From: Brotaphodocola sp003480315
GTDB taxonomy: Bacteria > Bacillota > Clostridia > Lachnospirales > Lachnospiraceae
Assembly (NCBI RefSeq): GCF_964246085.1
Contig: NZ_CAXTPD010000002.1
Direction: 5' to 3' (one strand)
Length of the DNA: 64,000 nt
Both the position numbers and the translations under genes were made by a program. The notes under the pieces are model-generated. The model had not been told where the DNA came from, did no database searches, and saw only the letters and a list, made by a program, of their open reading frames with translations. Positions 36,497-43,543 of the stretch are shown piece after piece. Each line of letters starts with the position of its first letter. Positions within the stretch are counted from its first letter, which is position 1.

Positions 36497-36637
36497 TTAC
36501 TTCTTGCAGCGGTTCAGCTCCTTTTCCACTTCCTTAAAACACTTGTGCCACTTCAACAGCCGTCGGTTTAAGGCCTCCTTGTCACAGGTAGCACAGCGCA
36601 GGCGCCGGACAATTTTTTCTTTCAGCGTCATATACAT
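36497..36637 (-). CDS. Small Cys-containing protein upstream of trxA
   Basis: 46 residues from the ATG at 36637 (44 from 36631). Very basic and helical with four Cys: CATC (C15, C18), C33 and C44 (RLRCATCDKEALNRRLLKW then HKCFKEVEKELNRCKK). Its stop overlaps the trxA ribosome site (TAAAGGAG), which suggests co-translation. A weak AAGGA lies about 13 bases upstream. No family is recognised. The regular spacing could bind a metal. Too short for certainty; conservation would settle it. Confidence 0.5.
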   Translation of the reverse strand: MYMTLKEKIVRRLRCATCDKEALNRRLLKWHKCFKEVEKELNRCKK

Positions 36638-36701
36638 CACCGTTTTGATTCCTTACGGCTAGTATATGCAGATACACCTGTTCTACTCAACGGAAGCGGA
36701 C

Positions 36702-37337
36702 CTAACGGCTCGCAACCAGCTTGCAGATCGGATTGCCCATAGCAGAAAACTTGGTTTCATACTCAGTCATGACATTGCCCTCAGCCATATCACTGTGATG
36801 AAGATCACGGGTGCTGGCTTCAATTGTCCACCCCGCCTCCGGAATAGCCTCCAGAGAGTAGGTAAACAGATCCTGATTATCCGTCTTAAATTCCACACGG
36901 CCGTCTTTTGCCAGTACCTGATCATACACCTTCATAAAATCCGGCGAGGTCAGACGGCGCTTTGCATGACGGTCCTTCGGCCACGGATCTGAGAAATTTA
37001 AGTAGATCTTCTCTACCTCACCTGGTGCAAAAATCTCTCCCAGCTCCTTCGCATCCACACACATGAAATATATATTGGGGATTTCAAGCTCTTCCCGCTT
37101 CTGAAGTGCCCGCAGCAGCACGCTGGAGTAACGCTCAATGCCGATGAAATTCGTCTCCGGATGTTTCTGGGCCAGCTCCATAATGAACTTTCCCTTTCCC
37201 ATTCCGACCTCAATCTGGATCGGGTTTGTATTGCCAAACAGCTCGCAGAAATGACCGCGGTGCTCTTTCGGCTCCTGAACGACGAAAGGACTGGTCTCAA
37301 TGGCTTCCTCTGCGCCCCGGATATGGCGTAATCTCAT
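36702..37337 (-). CDS. trmB: tRNA (guanine-N7-)-methyltransferase
   Basis: 211 residues from the ATG at 37337 (GGAGGAAAAA upstream). Class I methyltransferase: SAM-binding IQIEVGMGKGKFIMELA and NFIGIERYSSVLLRAL, with the TrmB signature YLNFSDPWPKDRHAKRRLTSPDFM. It forms m7G46 in tRNAs. Has its own promoter upstream. Confidence 0.96.
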   Translation of the reverse strand: MRLRHIRGAEEAIETSPFVVQEPKEHRGHFCELFGNTNPIQIEVGMGKGKFIMELAQKHPETNFIGIERYSSVLLRALQKREELEIPNIYFMCVDAKELGEIFAPGEVEKIYLNFSDPWPKDRHAKRRLTSPDFMKVYDQVLAKDGRVEFKTDNQDLFTYSLEAIPEAGWTIEASTRDLHHSDMAEGNVMTEYETKFSAMGNPICKLVASR

Positions 37338-37437
37338 AGTTTTTTCCTCCGTTTGTCTGTTACTGATATACGACTGCTCCGTAGCTGTAACGGGACTGAA
37401 CAGCTGCACCGCTCCCGGATTGTACAGGCAGTCATTT

Positions 37438-37498
37438 GCAGGTACCGCATCCCCGCGGCACCTGCATCCATTCTATCATCGTGCCAGACAGTTTGCAA
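37438..37498 (-). promoter_or_regulatory. trmB promoter and leader hairpin
   Basis: Minus strand TTGCAA (37493-37498), a 17-base spacer and TAGAAT (37470-37475). Just downstream a strong hairpin GCAGGTGCCGC / GCGGTACCTGC (about 37438-37465) would form at the 5' end of the message; it has no T-run, so it is not a terminator. The leader to the ATG is about 125 bases and otherwise empty. Confidence 0.6.
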
Positions 37499-37534
37499 GA
37501 AGAAGCCGCCAGCCGGACTGAGCAAAAAGTTTCG

Positions 37535-38302
37535 TTAGAACGCCTGATCCAGGAGCTTTCCGTCAACCGAGATGGTCACAACCTGCCACGGAATGAATTT
37601 TCCACTGTTCTGGAGCGCACGAATGGCAGCGTTCTGCAGTCCGCCGCAGCACGGAACCTCCATGCGGACGATGGTCACACTCTGGATCTCGTTGCTCTTA
37701 ATAATCTCGGTAAGCTTTTCGCTGTAATCTACATCGTCCAGCTTCGGGCAGCCGATCAGGGCCACCTTGCCCTTCAGAAATTCCTGATGGAAGTTTGCGT
37801 AAGCGTAAGCGGTACAGTCTGCGGCAATGAGCAGGCGTGCATTGTTAAAGTACGGCGCGCGGACCGGAGCCAGCTTGATCTGTACCGGCCAGTTCGTGAG
37901 CTGAGACTGTAGATGGAACGGAGCTGCCGGCGTCTCGTTCTGTACTGCGTCAGTCTCTCCTTCATGAACGATCTGGCGGGCACGGCTTCCCGGACAGCCG
38001 GTGAAGGCCGGAGCGGCCTCTGCCTGATGAGCGTTGCCGTGACCTGCGGCCTGCTCCTGCTTTCTGCGCTCCATATGCGCCCTTACAGCCTCCTCATCAT
38101 AAGCCGCAGCCTCACGCTCCACAAAGGTGATGGCTCCGGTCGGGCAGGTCGGCAGACAATCGCCCAGTCCGTCGCAGTAATCATCCCGCAGAAGCTGCGC
38201 TTTTCCATCCACAATACCGATAGCGCCCTCGTGGCAGGCATTGGCGCAGATGCCGCAGCCGTTGCATTTCTCCTGATCAATATGAATCACTCTTCGAACC
38301 AT
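37535..38302 (-). CDS. 4Fe-4S ferredoxin-type protein with C-terminal redox-like domain
   Basis: 255 residues from the ATG at 38302 (AGGAGG upstream). First cluster C13xxC16xxC19xxxC23P-like (CNGCGICANACHEGAI). Second motif CDGLGDCLPTCPTGAI with wider spacing. A variable linker is followed by a domain with LLIAADCTAYAYANFH, ALIGCPKLDD and VPCCGG, whose Cys could hold another cluster. This protein type occurs in anaerobes near Crp/Fnr (HcpR-like) regulators. The predicted operator centred at -41.5 and the divergent Crp/Fnr gene (now beyond the mobile element) suggest it is activated by that regulator in redox or nitrosative stress. Confidence 0.82.
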   Translation of the reverse strand: MVRRVIHIDQEKCNGCGICANACHEGAIGIVDGKAQLLRDDYCDGLGDCLPTCPTGAITFVEREAAAYDEEAVRAHMERRKQEQAAGHGNAHQAEAAPAFTGCPGSRARQIVHEGETDAVQNETPAAPFHLQSQLTNWPVQIKLAPVRAPYFNNARLLIAADCTAYAYANFHQEFLKGKVALIGCPKLDDVDYSEKLTEIIKSNEIQSVTIVRMEVPCCGGLQNAAIRALQNSGKFIPWQVVTISVDGKLLDQAF

Positions 38303-38356
38303 AAAACTCTTCCTCCTGATAAAAACGAAATATGTGAATGTTCTTTTTGTTGTTTC

Positions 38357-38414
38357 TTGATTGTACAGGCAGATTATACTATAATGACTTTGATAAATAT
38401 GTTGTTTTGACAAC
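38357..38414. promoter_or_regulatory. Divergent promoters with a Crp/Fnr-type palindrome
   Basis: Minus strand: TATAAT at 38373-38378, start near 38366. Plus strand: TTGATT (38357-38362), a 17-base spacer, TATAAT (38380-38385), start near 38392. The palindrome GTTGT-TTTG-ACAAC (38401-38414) is centred 41.5 bases before the minus start, the class II activator position, and about 16 bases after the plus start, where it would repress. This is the layout of an autorepressed Crp/Fnr gene divergent from its target. Confidence 0.65.
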
Positions 38415-38423
38415 GTTTTAGGT

Positions 38424-38443
38424 CAGTTTACAAGGAACTACAC
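38424..38443 (+). repeat. Left terminal inverted repeat of the element
   Basis: CAGTTTACAAGGAACTACAC; one mismatch to the inverted copy at the right end. Confidence 0.85.
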
Positions 38444-38541
38444 GCAGACCACGAAACGGGGGCTGCTGACAACAAATAAAGGCTGAGTATCAAGCACCGG
38501 GAAAGTGCGGGATATTCAGCCTGTTTTGTTGTCCGGGGTTT

Positions 38542-38600
38542 CCAAAGGGGCACCCTTTGGCACACGACTTTGCTTGCAAAGTGTAGTGTGTTATACGCTC
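38542..38600 (+). other. oriT of the MobV/pMV158 type
   Basis: The sequence TAGTGTG|TTATAC (38584-38596) is the nick site known from the pMV158 MobM family. Right before it, CACAC-G-ACTTTGC-TT-GCAAAGT-GTA-GTGTG forms the expected inverted repeat (38561-38590). A further hairpin CCAAAGG/CCTTTGG lies at 38542-38560. The matching relaxase is at 42306-43250, 3.7 kb away. The rest of 38444-38966 holds no convincing gene: one open frame at 38570-38860 crosses the oriT and a palindrome. A GGCGGGAA/TTCCCGCC hairpin lies near 38843-38872. Confidence 0.75.
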
Positions 38601-38765
38601 TGTCGGCGTTGCTGCGAAAATGCGGTTGCCAACCGGGATGGCAAGAGCATTTGAAGCAGCAAGAAAACAAGGCTGTGATTGTGTGGCGTGGAGCCGCAAG
38701 CGCAGGGGTGGTTTCATCAGCAGACAGGGCGTATATGAAAGCCCCCGTCCCTCGTCCTATGCCGG

Positions 38766-38788
38766 ACTTCGGGACAAAATGTCCCGAA
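38766..38788 (+). repeat. Palindromic element copy 1
   Basis: ACTT-CGGGACA-AAAT-TGTCCCG-AA; the same 23 bases recur at 41086-41108. The CGGGACA/TGTCCCG arms pair perfectly. Confidence 0.8.
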
Positions 38789-38966
38789 CTTGTGGACACA
38801 CTCACGAAAAAGCAGACAGATTTTTCTCTCAAAATTGAAATGGGCGGGAAGCCATTTTAGGGCTTTCCCGCCTTGATTGCCCATCAGCAAAGGCGGGCGG
38901 GGCTGTCAATGGCGGCGCATAAAATGTGCCGTTCATCTTGACCGTTGACTGGCTCGACTGGATTTG

Positions 38967-39710
38967 CTATTTTCCAGATAAAATGGTATTCATAGCGCAA
39001 ATACGCCAAAAATCATTTACTTGTTCAAACTCAATTTTCAAATCTTGCTGAAAATGAGCGAGTAATGTTTGATTGTCCCATTCATATTTCGTATTGTTCC
39101 ACGAGAGAAATCCCTCCACAAAAATTTTGTGATCAATATGAAATTGTTGAATACATTGCGTCGTTATAGATACGAATTTTTGAACATCGACGGAGGCAAA
39201 CACACTATCAGGAACACCTGAAAATGCAACAAAAATTGCTCCACCAGAATGTGGACCTCTGTAATAACAATACTTATCAACTAAGCCGCAAGTTACGATA
39301 GACAGGTTATGCCCGTTGAATGTATCGTCCAATGTAAATTCTGCTGTCGTTAGTGGCTCTAAATTCCAGCGTTCCCCCACTACTTTTGCGTGTGTGGCTA
39401 CCTGAATAATTTTCTCGGAAAATCCATTGATATTTTCCCACCCCCACAGCCATGTGTTACTTGATGTTGCTTCGCTTCCGATGAATTGAAGCGGATACTT
39501 TTGATTTCCAAAAAGTATTACGCCCTCTGAAAAATCAACATTCCAGTCCTGCCCCTTTACCACCTGCTCACTACAAGCAGTCTGTATTGCTATCATTTTA
39601 CCTAAGCAAGCTGAAAACACTTGAAACCAATTTCCTGTATCAATATTGAGATGCTCAATCCAAATATTTTTTCTGTTATCCTGTTTTCTGTCTTTGCCCC
39701 AAAATCTCAT
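38967..39710 (-). CDS. DUF6882-like protein (element cargo)
   Basis: 247 residues, ATG at 39710 with GGAGG 9 bases upstream. No signal or membrane segment. WNVDFSEGVILFGNQKYPLQFIGSEATSSNTWLWGWENIN matches the core of the DUF6882 family, often a hypothetical protein near toxin-immunity or mobile loci. A second part (about 140-245) is rich in aromatic residues. The gene is much more AT-rich than the rest of the element, so it was probably picked up separately. Function unknown. Confidence 0.75.
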   Translation of the reverse strand: MRFWGKDRKQDNRKNIWIEHLNIDTGNWFQVFSACLGKMIAIQTACSEQVVKGQDWNVDFSEGVILFGNQKYPLQFIGSEATSSNTWLWGWENINGFSEKIIQVATHAKVVGERWNLEPLTTAEFTLDDTFNGHNLSIVTCGLVDKYCYYRGPHSGGAIFVAFSGVPDSVFASVDVQKFVSITTQCIQQFHIDHKIFVEGFLSWNNTKYEWDNQTLLAHFQQDLKIEFEQVNDFWRICAMNTILSGK

Positions 39711-39737
39711 CTGTATTTCCTCCGTAATATATTTCTT

Positions 39738-40538
39738 TTATTTCCTCCCCCGCTGCGGGTTCGGATTTTTCAGCAAGTCAGACTTCTGTGCAATCTTTTT
39801 CAGCCACTTCTTTTCTTCCTCGGACAGCTTTTTCAAATTCAGCTTGAGCCGCTTACAGATAAACGCCAAAGACGCTTGTTCTGGGTCGCCGTCCTCGCTG
39901 GCGACTTCGTCTGCGGTCTGTAAAAAATCTTCCAGCGGGTTGTCCTCCGGGACGCTGAAAAAATCGTCCTTATGTGCTTCCCGCAGGTCAAGAGCTATCT
40001 TGTTTATATCCTGCTGTATCACATAGCGGCAAAAACTGTCATCATCAATATGGGCGGCGATAAGCTGTCTTAACTGCGGGTCGGACAAGCCGGGATTGTG
40101 CTGCTTCATAATGGTTGCGCTCACAGCGTCTACGATGGCGTTTGCACTCTGCACTTGTTTGCCAGCAATACCGTTCACATAGATTTCAAGGTCAGCCATC
40201 AGCCGGGGAAAATCCGGGTGTACCGCCAGTTCACACAAGAGGGAATTATCCACCCGCCCGCTTTTCAATAGTTCAATCATATCATCACTCAAACGCAGGT
40301 CTGCAAGATCGGCGTTTGGGTGATTTCTTGTTTGGGACAGCCCCAGCAGATAATCGGCGGTCACGCCGTAAAACTTCGCCAGCTTGATAATGGCATAGTG
40401 GCTGATGTCCTTGAAGTCCTTTGCTTCATAACTGCCCAGCGCAGACTTGGAGAGATTTACCTGTTCTTCAAGCTGCTCCAGCGTCAGCCCACGCTCCACA
40501 CGCAGGTCTTTCAATCGTTCTTGTATGGATAGTTCCAT
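39738..40538 (-). CDS. XRE-family transcriptional regulator of the element
   Basis: 266 residues. Helix-turn-helix domain at 1-65 (RLKDLRVERGLTLEQLEEQVNLSKSALGSYE), ending in YGVTADYLLGLSQTRNHPNADL, then about 200 helical residues without a known domain, ending in a basic tail (NPNPQRGRK). Lies between two cargo genes on the same strand. It probably controls the module or element mobility; the paired CGGGACA palindromes are possible but unproven targets. GGAGGGAG ribosome site upstream. Confidence 0.88.
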   Translation of the reverse strand: MELSIQERLKDLRVERGLTLEQLEEQVNLSKSALGSYEAKDFKDISHYAIIKLAKFYGVTADYLLGLSQTRNHPNADLADLRLSDDMIELLKSGRVDNSLLCELAVHPDFPRLMADLEIYVNGIAGKQVQSANAIVDAVSATIMKQHNPGLSDPQLRQLIAAHIDDDSFCRYVIQQDINKIALDLREAHKDDFFSVPEDNPLEDFLQTADEVASEDGDPEQASLAFICKRLKLNLKKLSEEEKKWLKKIAQKSDLLKNPNPQRGRK

Positions 40539-40572
40539 GCTCTCCCTCCTTGTCTACTTAATATATGACGAC

Positions 40573-40860
40573 TTAACTTCCTAAACAGTTTATAATTTCT
40601 TCTATTTCCATACAAGCATCCTCAACCCTGATTGCTGTTTCCTCGCTAAAGAAGCGGCTTCCTCCCGCTAATTGGTCAATCAAGCTAATTAACACTTCAA
40701 CATCACAATTCAAAATAAATCCCTGTGCTCTCCACTTTGGCATTTCAATAAGGATTTGATTTTTAATTTCTAAATATTTCGTTTCGTCAAAAGTATTTTC
40801 ACATCTTAATTTTACCAGAAAACTATCTTCTGCATTTATTAAATCACTTAATTTTGACAT
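40573..40860 (-). CDS. Small protein of unknown function (element cargo)
   Basis: 95 residues from the ATG at 40860 (AGGGAGGG 6 bases upstream). Mixed helix and strand, mildly acidic, no signal peptide (MSKLSDLINAEDSFLVKLR; ILNCDVEVLISLIDQLAGG). AT-rich like the DUF6882 gene. First gene of the three-gene minus-strand cargo module. Not recognised; an immunity-type protein is conceivable but only by context. The 340 bases upstream (40861-41200) hold no gene, only the second CGGGACA palindrome. Confidence 0.65.
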   Translation of the reverse strand: MSKLSDLINAEDSFLVKLRCENTFDETKYLEIKNQILIEMPKWRAQGFILNCDVEVLISLIDQLAGGSRFFSEETAIRVEDACMEIEEIINCLGS

Positions 40861-41085
40861 AGAGCCCTCCCTAAACGAAAATGGCATTCTGTTTTTTCCA
40901 TTTTACCATAATTCCGAGAGCGTGGAAATAGAGAGTTTTCCGGGCTGATTTCCGACCTTATGGATATACGGGGCGGGCGGTCTTTTAGGTGTAGACTTAA
41001 GGTAGTTCATCGATGAGCTGCACCTTGAAAACAGAATGACCGTCCGAAAAGGAATACCCCGGCAGGGGAAGCACCGCAACGAGCC

Positions 41086-41108
41086 ACTTCGGGACAAAAT
41101 GTCCCGAA
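41086..41108 (+). repeat. Palindromic element copy 2
   Basis: Identical over 23 bases to 38766-38788; here extended to ACTTCGGGACA...TGTCCCGAAGT. The two copies bracket the AT-rich cargo module. Confidence 0.8.
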
Positions 41109-41200
41109 GTCCGGGGAGCATGCCAACGCCGGAACACGCCGCAGGAATGGGGCAGGAAGCCTTTTCGGGGAGAACGGCAAAGGAAAAATGGAGGGAACAC

Positions 41201-41614
41201 ATGAGAGAGAACCCATATAAACGACTGCCGCCCATAGAGCGCAAGCCGGACGGCTCCCTTTACCGCATGACACCAGCACAGAGGAAACAGGCAAACGCCC
41301 TGATCCGCCGGAAGTGCTGCTGTTATGAGGACGGGAACTGTATGCTCCTTGACGATGGGGACACCCACACCTGCCCCCAGACCATTTCTTTCTCGGTCTG
41401 CTGTAAGTGGTTCCGCTGGTCGGTCTTGCCGCAAATCGGAATGCTGGAAGCAGAGATTTTCCGGGATAAGGAGCTAAAACGCTGTGCGGTCTGCGGCAGA
41501 GTGTTCGTCCCAAAGTCCAACCGGGCGAAATACTGTCCCGACTGCGCCGCCAGAGTTCACAGGCGGCAGAAAACAGAAAGTGAACGGAAAAGGAGGTCTA
41601 CTGTGGACAGTTAG
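41201..41614 (+). CDS. Cysteine-rich VLP domain protein
   Basis: 137 residues from the ATG at 41201 (GGAGGG 6 bases upstream). RKCCCYEDGNCMLLDDGDTHTCPQ, then FSVCCKWFRWSVLPQ, LKRCAVCGRVFVPKSNRAKYCPDCA: the Cys-rich VLP family carried by many Firmicute integrative elements. The C-terminal CxxC...CxxC part is a zinc-ribbon-like finger with a basic tail, which suggests nucleic acid binding. Role in the element unknown. It precedes repA. Confidence 0.88.
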   Translation: MRENPYKRLPPIERKPDGSLYRMTPAQRKQANALIRRKCCCYEDGNCMLLDDGDTHTCPQTISFSVCCKWFRWSVLPQIGMLEAEIFRDKELKRCAVCGRVFVPKSNRAKYCPDCAARVHRRQKTESERKRRSTVDS

Positions 41615-41725
41615 GGGCTGAAAGGTCCTTGATTTACAAGGCTTTGCAAGCACAGAACAGGGGCCGGCAATAGAAACTACCGTCTGCCCCCGGAAACAGT
41701 CTTCTAACCGTCCACAAAACACGAT

Positions 41726-42121
41726 ATGACAAACACCATTTATATCCATCAGCCGGAAAAGGCGGTCAGCTTTACCCGGCTCCCGAATTTTCTCTTTGAA
41801 GCCCCTACATTCACACCCCTGTCCAACGAAGCAAAGATACTGTACGCCTTTATCCTGCGCCGGACAGAGCTATCCCGCAAGAACGGCTGGGCTGACGAGT
41901 ACGGACGCATTTACCTGTACTATCCCATCTGCGAAGTAGTTGGTCTGCTCCACTGTGGGCGACAGAAAGCGGTCAATACCCTACGGGAATTGCAGTATGC
42001 GGAGTTGATTGAGATTAAGAAGCAGGGCTGTGGAAAACCCAACTGTATTTACCCAAAATCCTATGAAGCGGTTTCAAACACCGACTTCAAGAAATCCCGT
42101 TTTGGTACGCCGGAGGGCTGA
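41726..42121 (+). CDS. Replication initiator A (RepA_N) domain protein
   Basis: 131 residues. Starts FTRLPNFLFEAPTFTPLSNEAKILYAFILRRTELSRKNGW, the RepA_N winged-helix hallmark, and ends soon after the domain (KKQGCGKPNCIYPKSY), so it is the short form found on mobilizable elements. There is no good ribosome site (CACGAT before the ATG). It may let the circular form replicate during transfer. The 184 bases to the relaxase gene are AT-rich and empty. Confidence 0.85.
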   Translation: MTNTIYIHQPEKAVSFTRLPNFLFEAPTFTPLSNEAKILYAFILRRTELSRKNGWADEYGRIYLYYPICEVVGLLHCGRQKAVNTLRELQYAELIEIKKQGCGKPNCIYPKSYEAVSNTDFKKSRFGTPEG

Positions 42122-42305
42122 AAACCGCACTCATAGAGTACGATAATCAATCCTCTTGAAGTACGAAAACCGGACGGTATATAGAAATACAGAGATTAAA
42201 ACGATTTTATTTATATCTATTCCATTCCAATCCTATCAGAGCTATTTCCGGCGGAATTTTCCTGTGGAAAAGTCCCGGATAGGAAAAGAATGGGGAAAGG
42301 AGTTT

Positions 42306-43250
42306 ATGGCACAGCACGCAATCTTGCGGTTTGAGAAACACAAGGGCAACCCGGCAAGGCCGCTGGAAGCCCACCACGAACGGCAAAAGGAGCAATACGC
42401 CAGCAACCCCGACATTGACACCAGCCGGAGCAAATACAACTTCCATATCGTCAAGCCAGAGGGACGCTACTACCACTTCATTCAGAGCCGGATTGAACAG
42501 GCGGGGTGCCGGACCCGCAAGGACAGCACACGGTTTGTCGATACGCTGATTACCGCCAGCCCGGAGTTTTTCAAGGGGAAATCCCCAAAGGAGATACAGG
42601 CGTTTTTCCAGAGGGCGGCTGATTTCCTCATTGACCGGGTAGGGCAGGACAATATCGTGTCTGCTGTGGTACACATGGACGAGAAAACGCCCCACCTGCA
42701 TTTGACCTTTGTCCCGCTGACAGAGGACAACCGCCTGTGTGCAAAGGAGATTATAGGGAACAGAGCCAACCTCACAAAATGGCAGGACGATTTTCACGCT
42801 TATATGGTGGAGAAATATCCCGACTTGGAGCGTGGGGAAAGTGCCAGCAAGACAGGCAGGAAGCATATCCCCACCCGTCTGTTCAAGCAGGCGGTCAATC
42901 TCTCCAAACAGGCAAGAGCCATTGAAGCCACGCTGGGCGATATTACCCCGTTCAACGCCGGAAAGAAGAAAGAAGAAGCCCTCGCTATGCTGAAAAAGTG
43001 GTTTCCGCAGATGGAGAACTTCTCCGGGCAGTTGAAAAAATACAAGGTCACAATCAATGACCTGTTGGCGGAAAATGAAAAGCTGGAAGCAAGGGCAAAA
43101 GCCGGTGAAAAAGGCAAGATGAAAGATACGATGGAAAGGGCAAAGCTGAAAAGCGAACTGGACAATTTACAGCGGCTGGTTGACCGTATCCCGCCGGATA
43201 TACTGGCGGAACTGAAACGGCAGAAGCGGCAGCATGGAAAGGAAAGGTGA
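42306..43250 (+). CDS. MobV-family relaxase (plasmid recombination/mobilization protein)
   Basis: 314 residues from the ATG at 42306 (GGAAAGGAG upstream). N-terminal MAQHAILRFEKHKG and HHERQKEQYASNPDID, with H23 at the place of the catalytic His of MobM. Metal motif HMDEKTPHLH (123-132). The C-terminal part is a coiled coil (NDLLAENEKLEARAK...KLKSELDNLQRLV). It nicks oriT and leads the strand into the recipient. The likely target is at 38584-38596. Confidence 0.93.
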   Translation: MAQHAILRFEKHKGNPARPLEAHHERQKEQYASNPDIDTSRSKYNFHIVKPEGRYYHFIQSRIEQAGCRTRKDSTRFVDTLITASPEFFKGKSPKEIQAFFQRAADFLIDRVGQDNIVSAVVHMDEKTPHLHLTFVPLTEDNRLCAKEIIGNRANLTKWQDDFHAYMVEKYPDLERGESASKTGRKHIPTRLFKQAVNLSKQARAIEATLGDITPFNAGKKKEEALAMLKKWFPQMENFSGQLKKYKVTINDLLAENEKLEARAKAGEKGKMKDTMERAKLKSELDNLQRLVDRIPPDILAELKRQKRQHGKER

Positions 43251-43449
43251 TTTTATAAGTACCACTATCAGATACAAAAAGGAAACGGAAGTCGTGACTT
43301 TTCAAGGCAGGGAAATCACGCTGGAAAATCTCTCCCCGGTGTTCACGCCGGAACAGGAAGCGGTCAAACGCCGGGAACTGGAGCAGCAGCTTTATGAGGT
43401 GTTCCGCAAATATGCCGATAAGCGGCAGAAAGAGGAAGCCGGGGCATAA
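43234..43449 (+). CDS. Small helical protein behind the relaxase
   Basis: 71 residues; the ATG at 43234 overlaps the last 17 bases of the relaxase gene, so translation is likely coupled. ITLENLSPVFTPEQEAVKRRELEQQLYEVFRKYADKRQKEE is a charged helix. Such proteins are common just before element recombinases; function unknown. Confidence 0.7.
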   Translation: MERKGDFISTTIRYKKETEVVTFQGREITLENLSPVFTPEQEAVKRRELEQQLYEVFRKYADKRQKEEAGA

Positions 43450-43467
43450 GGTTTTCCAAAGCCATCG

Positions 43468-43496
43468 TTGATTTGCGGGGCTGCTGGCGGTATAAT
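43468..43496 (+). promoter_or_regulatory. Recombinase promoter
   Basis: TTGATT (43468-43473), 17-base spacer, TATAAT (43491-43496), then a GCTG...CAGC hairpin in the leader and AAAAGGAG before the ATG at 43544. Confidence 0.7.
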
Positions 43497-43543
43497 AAAG
43501 CTGTCAGCAGCTCCGTTTCTTTTTTAAGAAAAGGAGCGACAAT

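Noticed and set aside
37438..37465. Terminator between the 4Fe-4S gene and trmB
   Set aside because: Strong stem but no T-run, and it lies downstream of a good trmB promoter; better seen as a leader hairpin.
38570..38860. Possible protein of 96 residues near the left end of the element
   Set aside because: It runs across the oriT and a perfect palindrome, has no ribosome site, and looks like non-coding DNA in a high-GC stretch. It is sometimes open in related elements, so not fully excluded.
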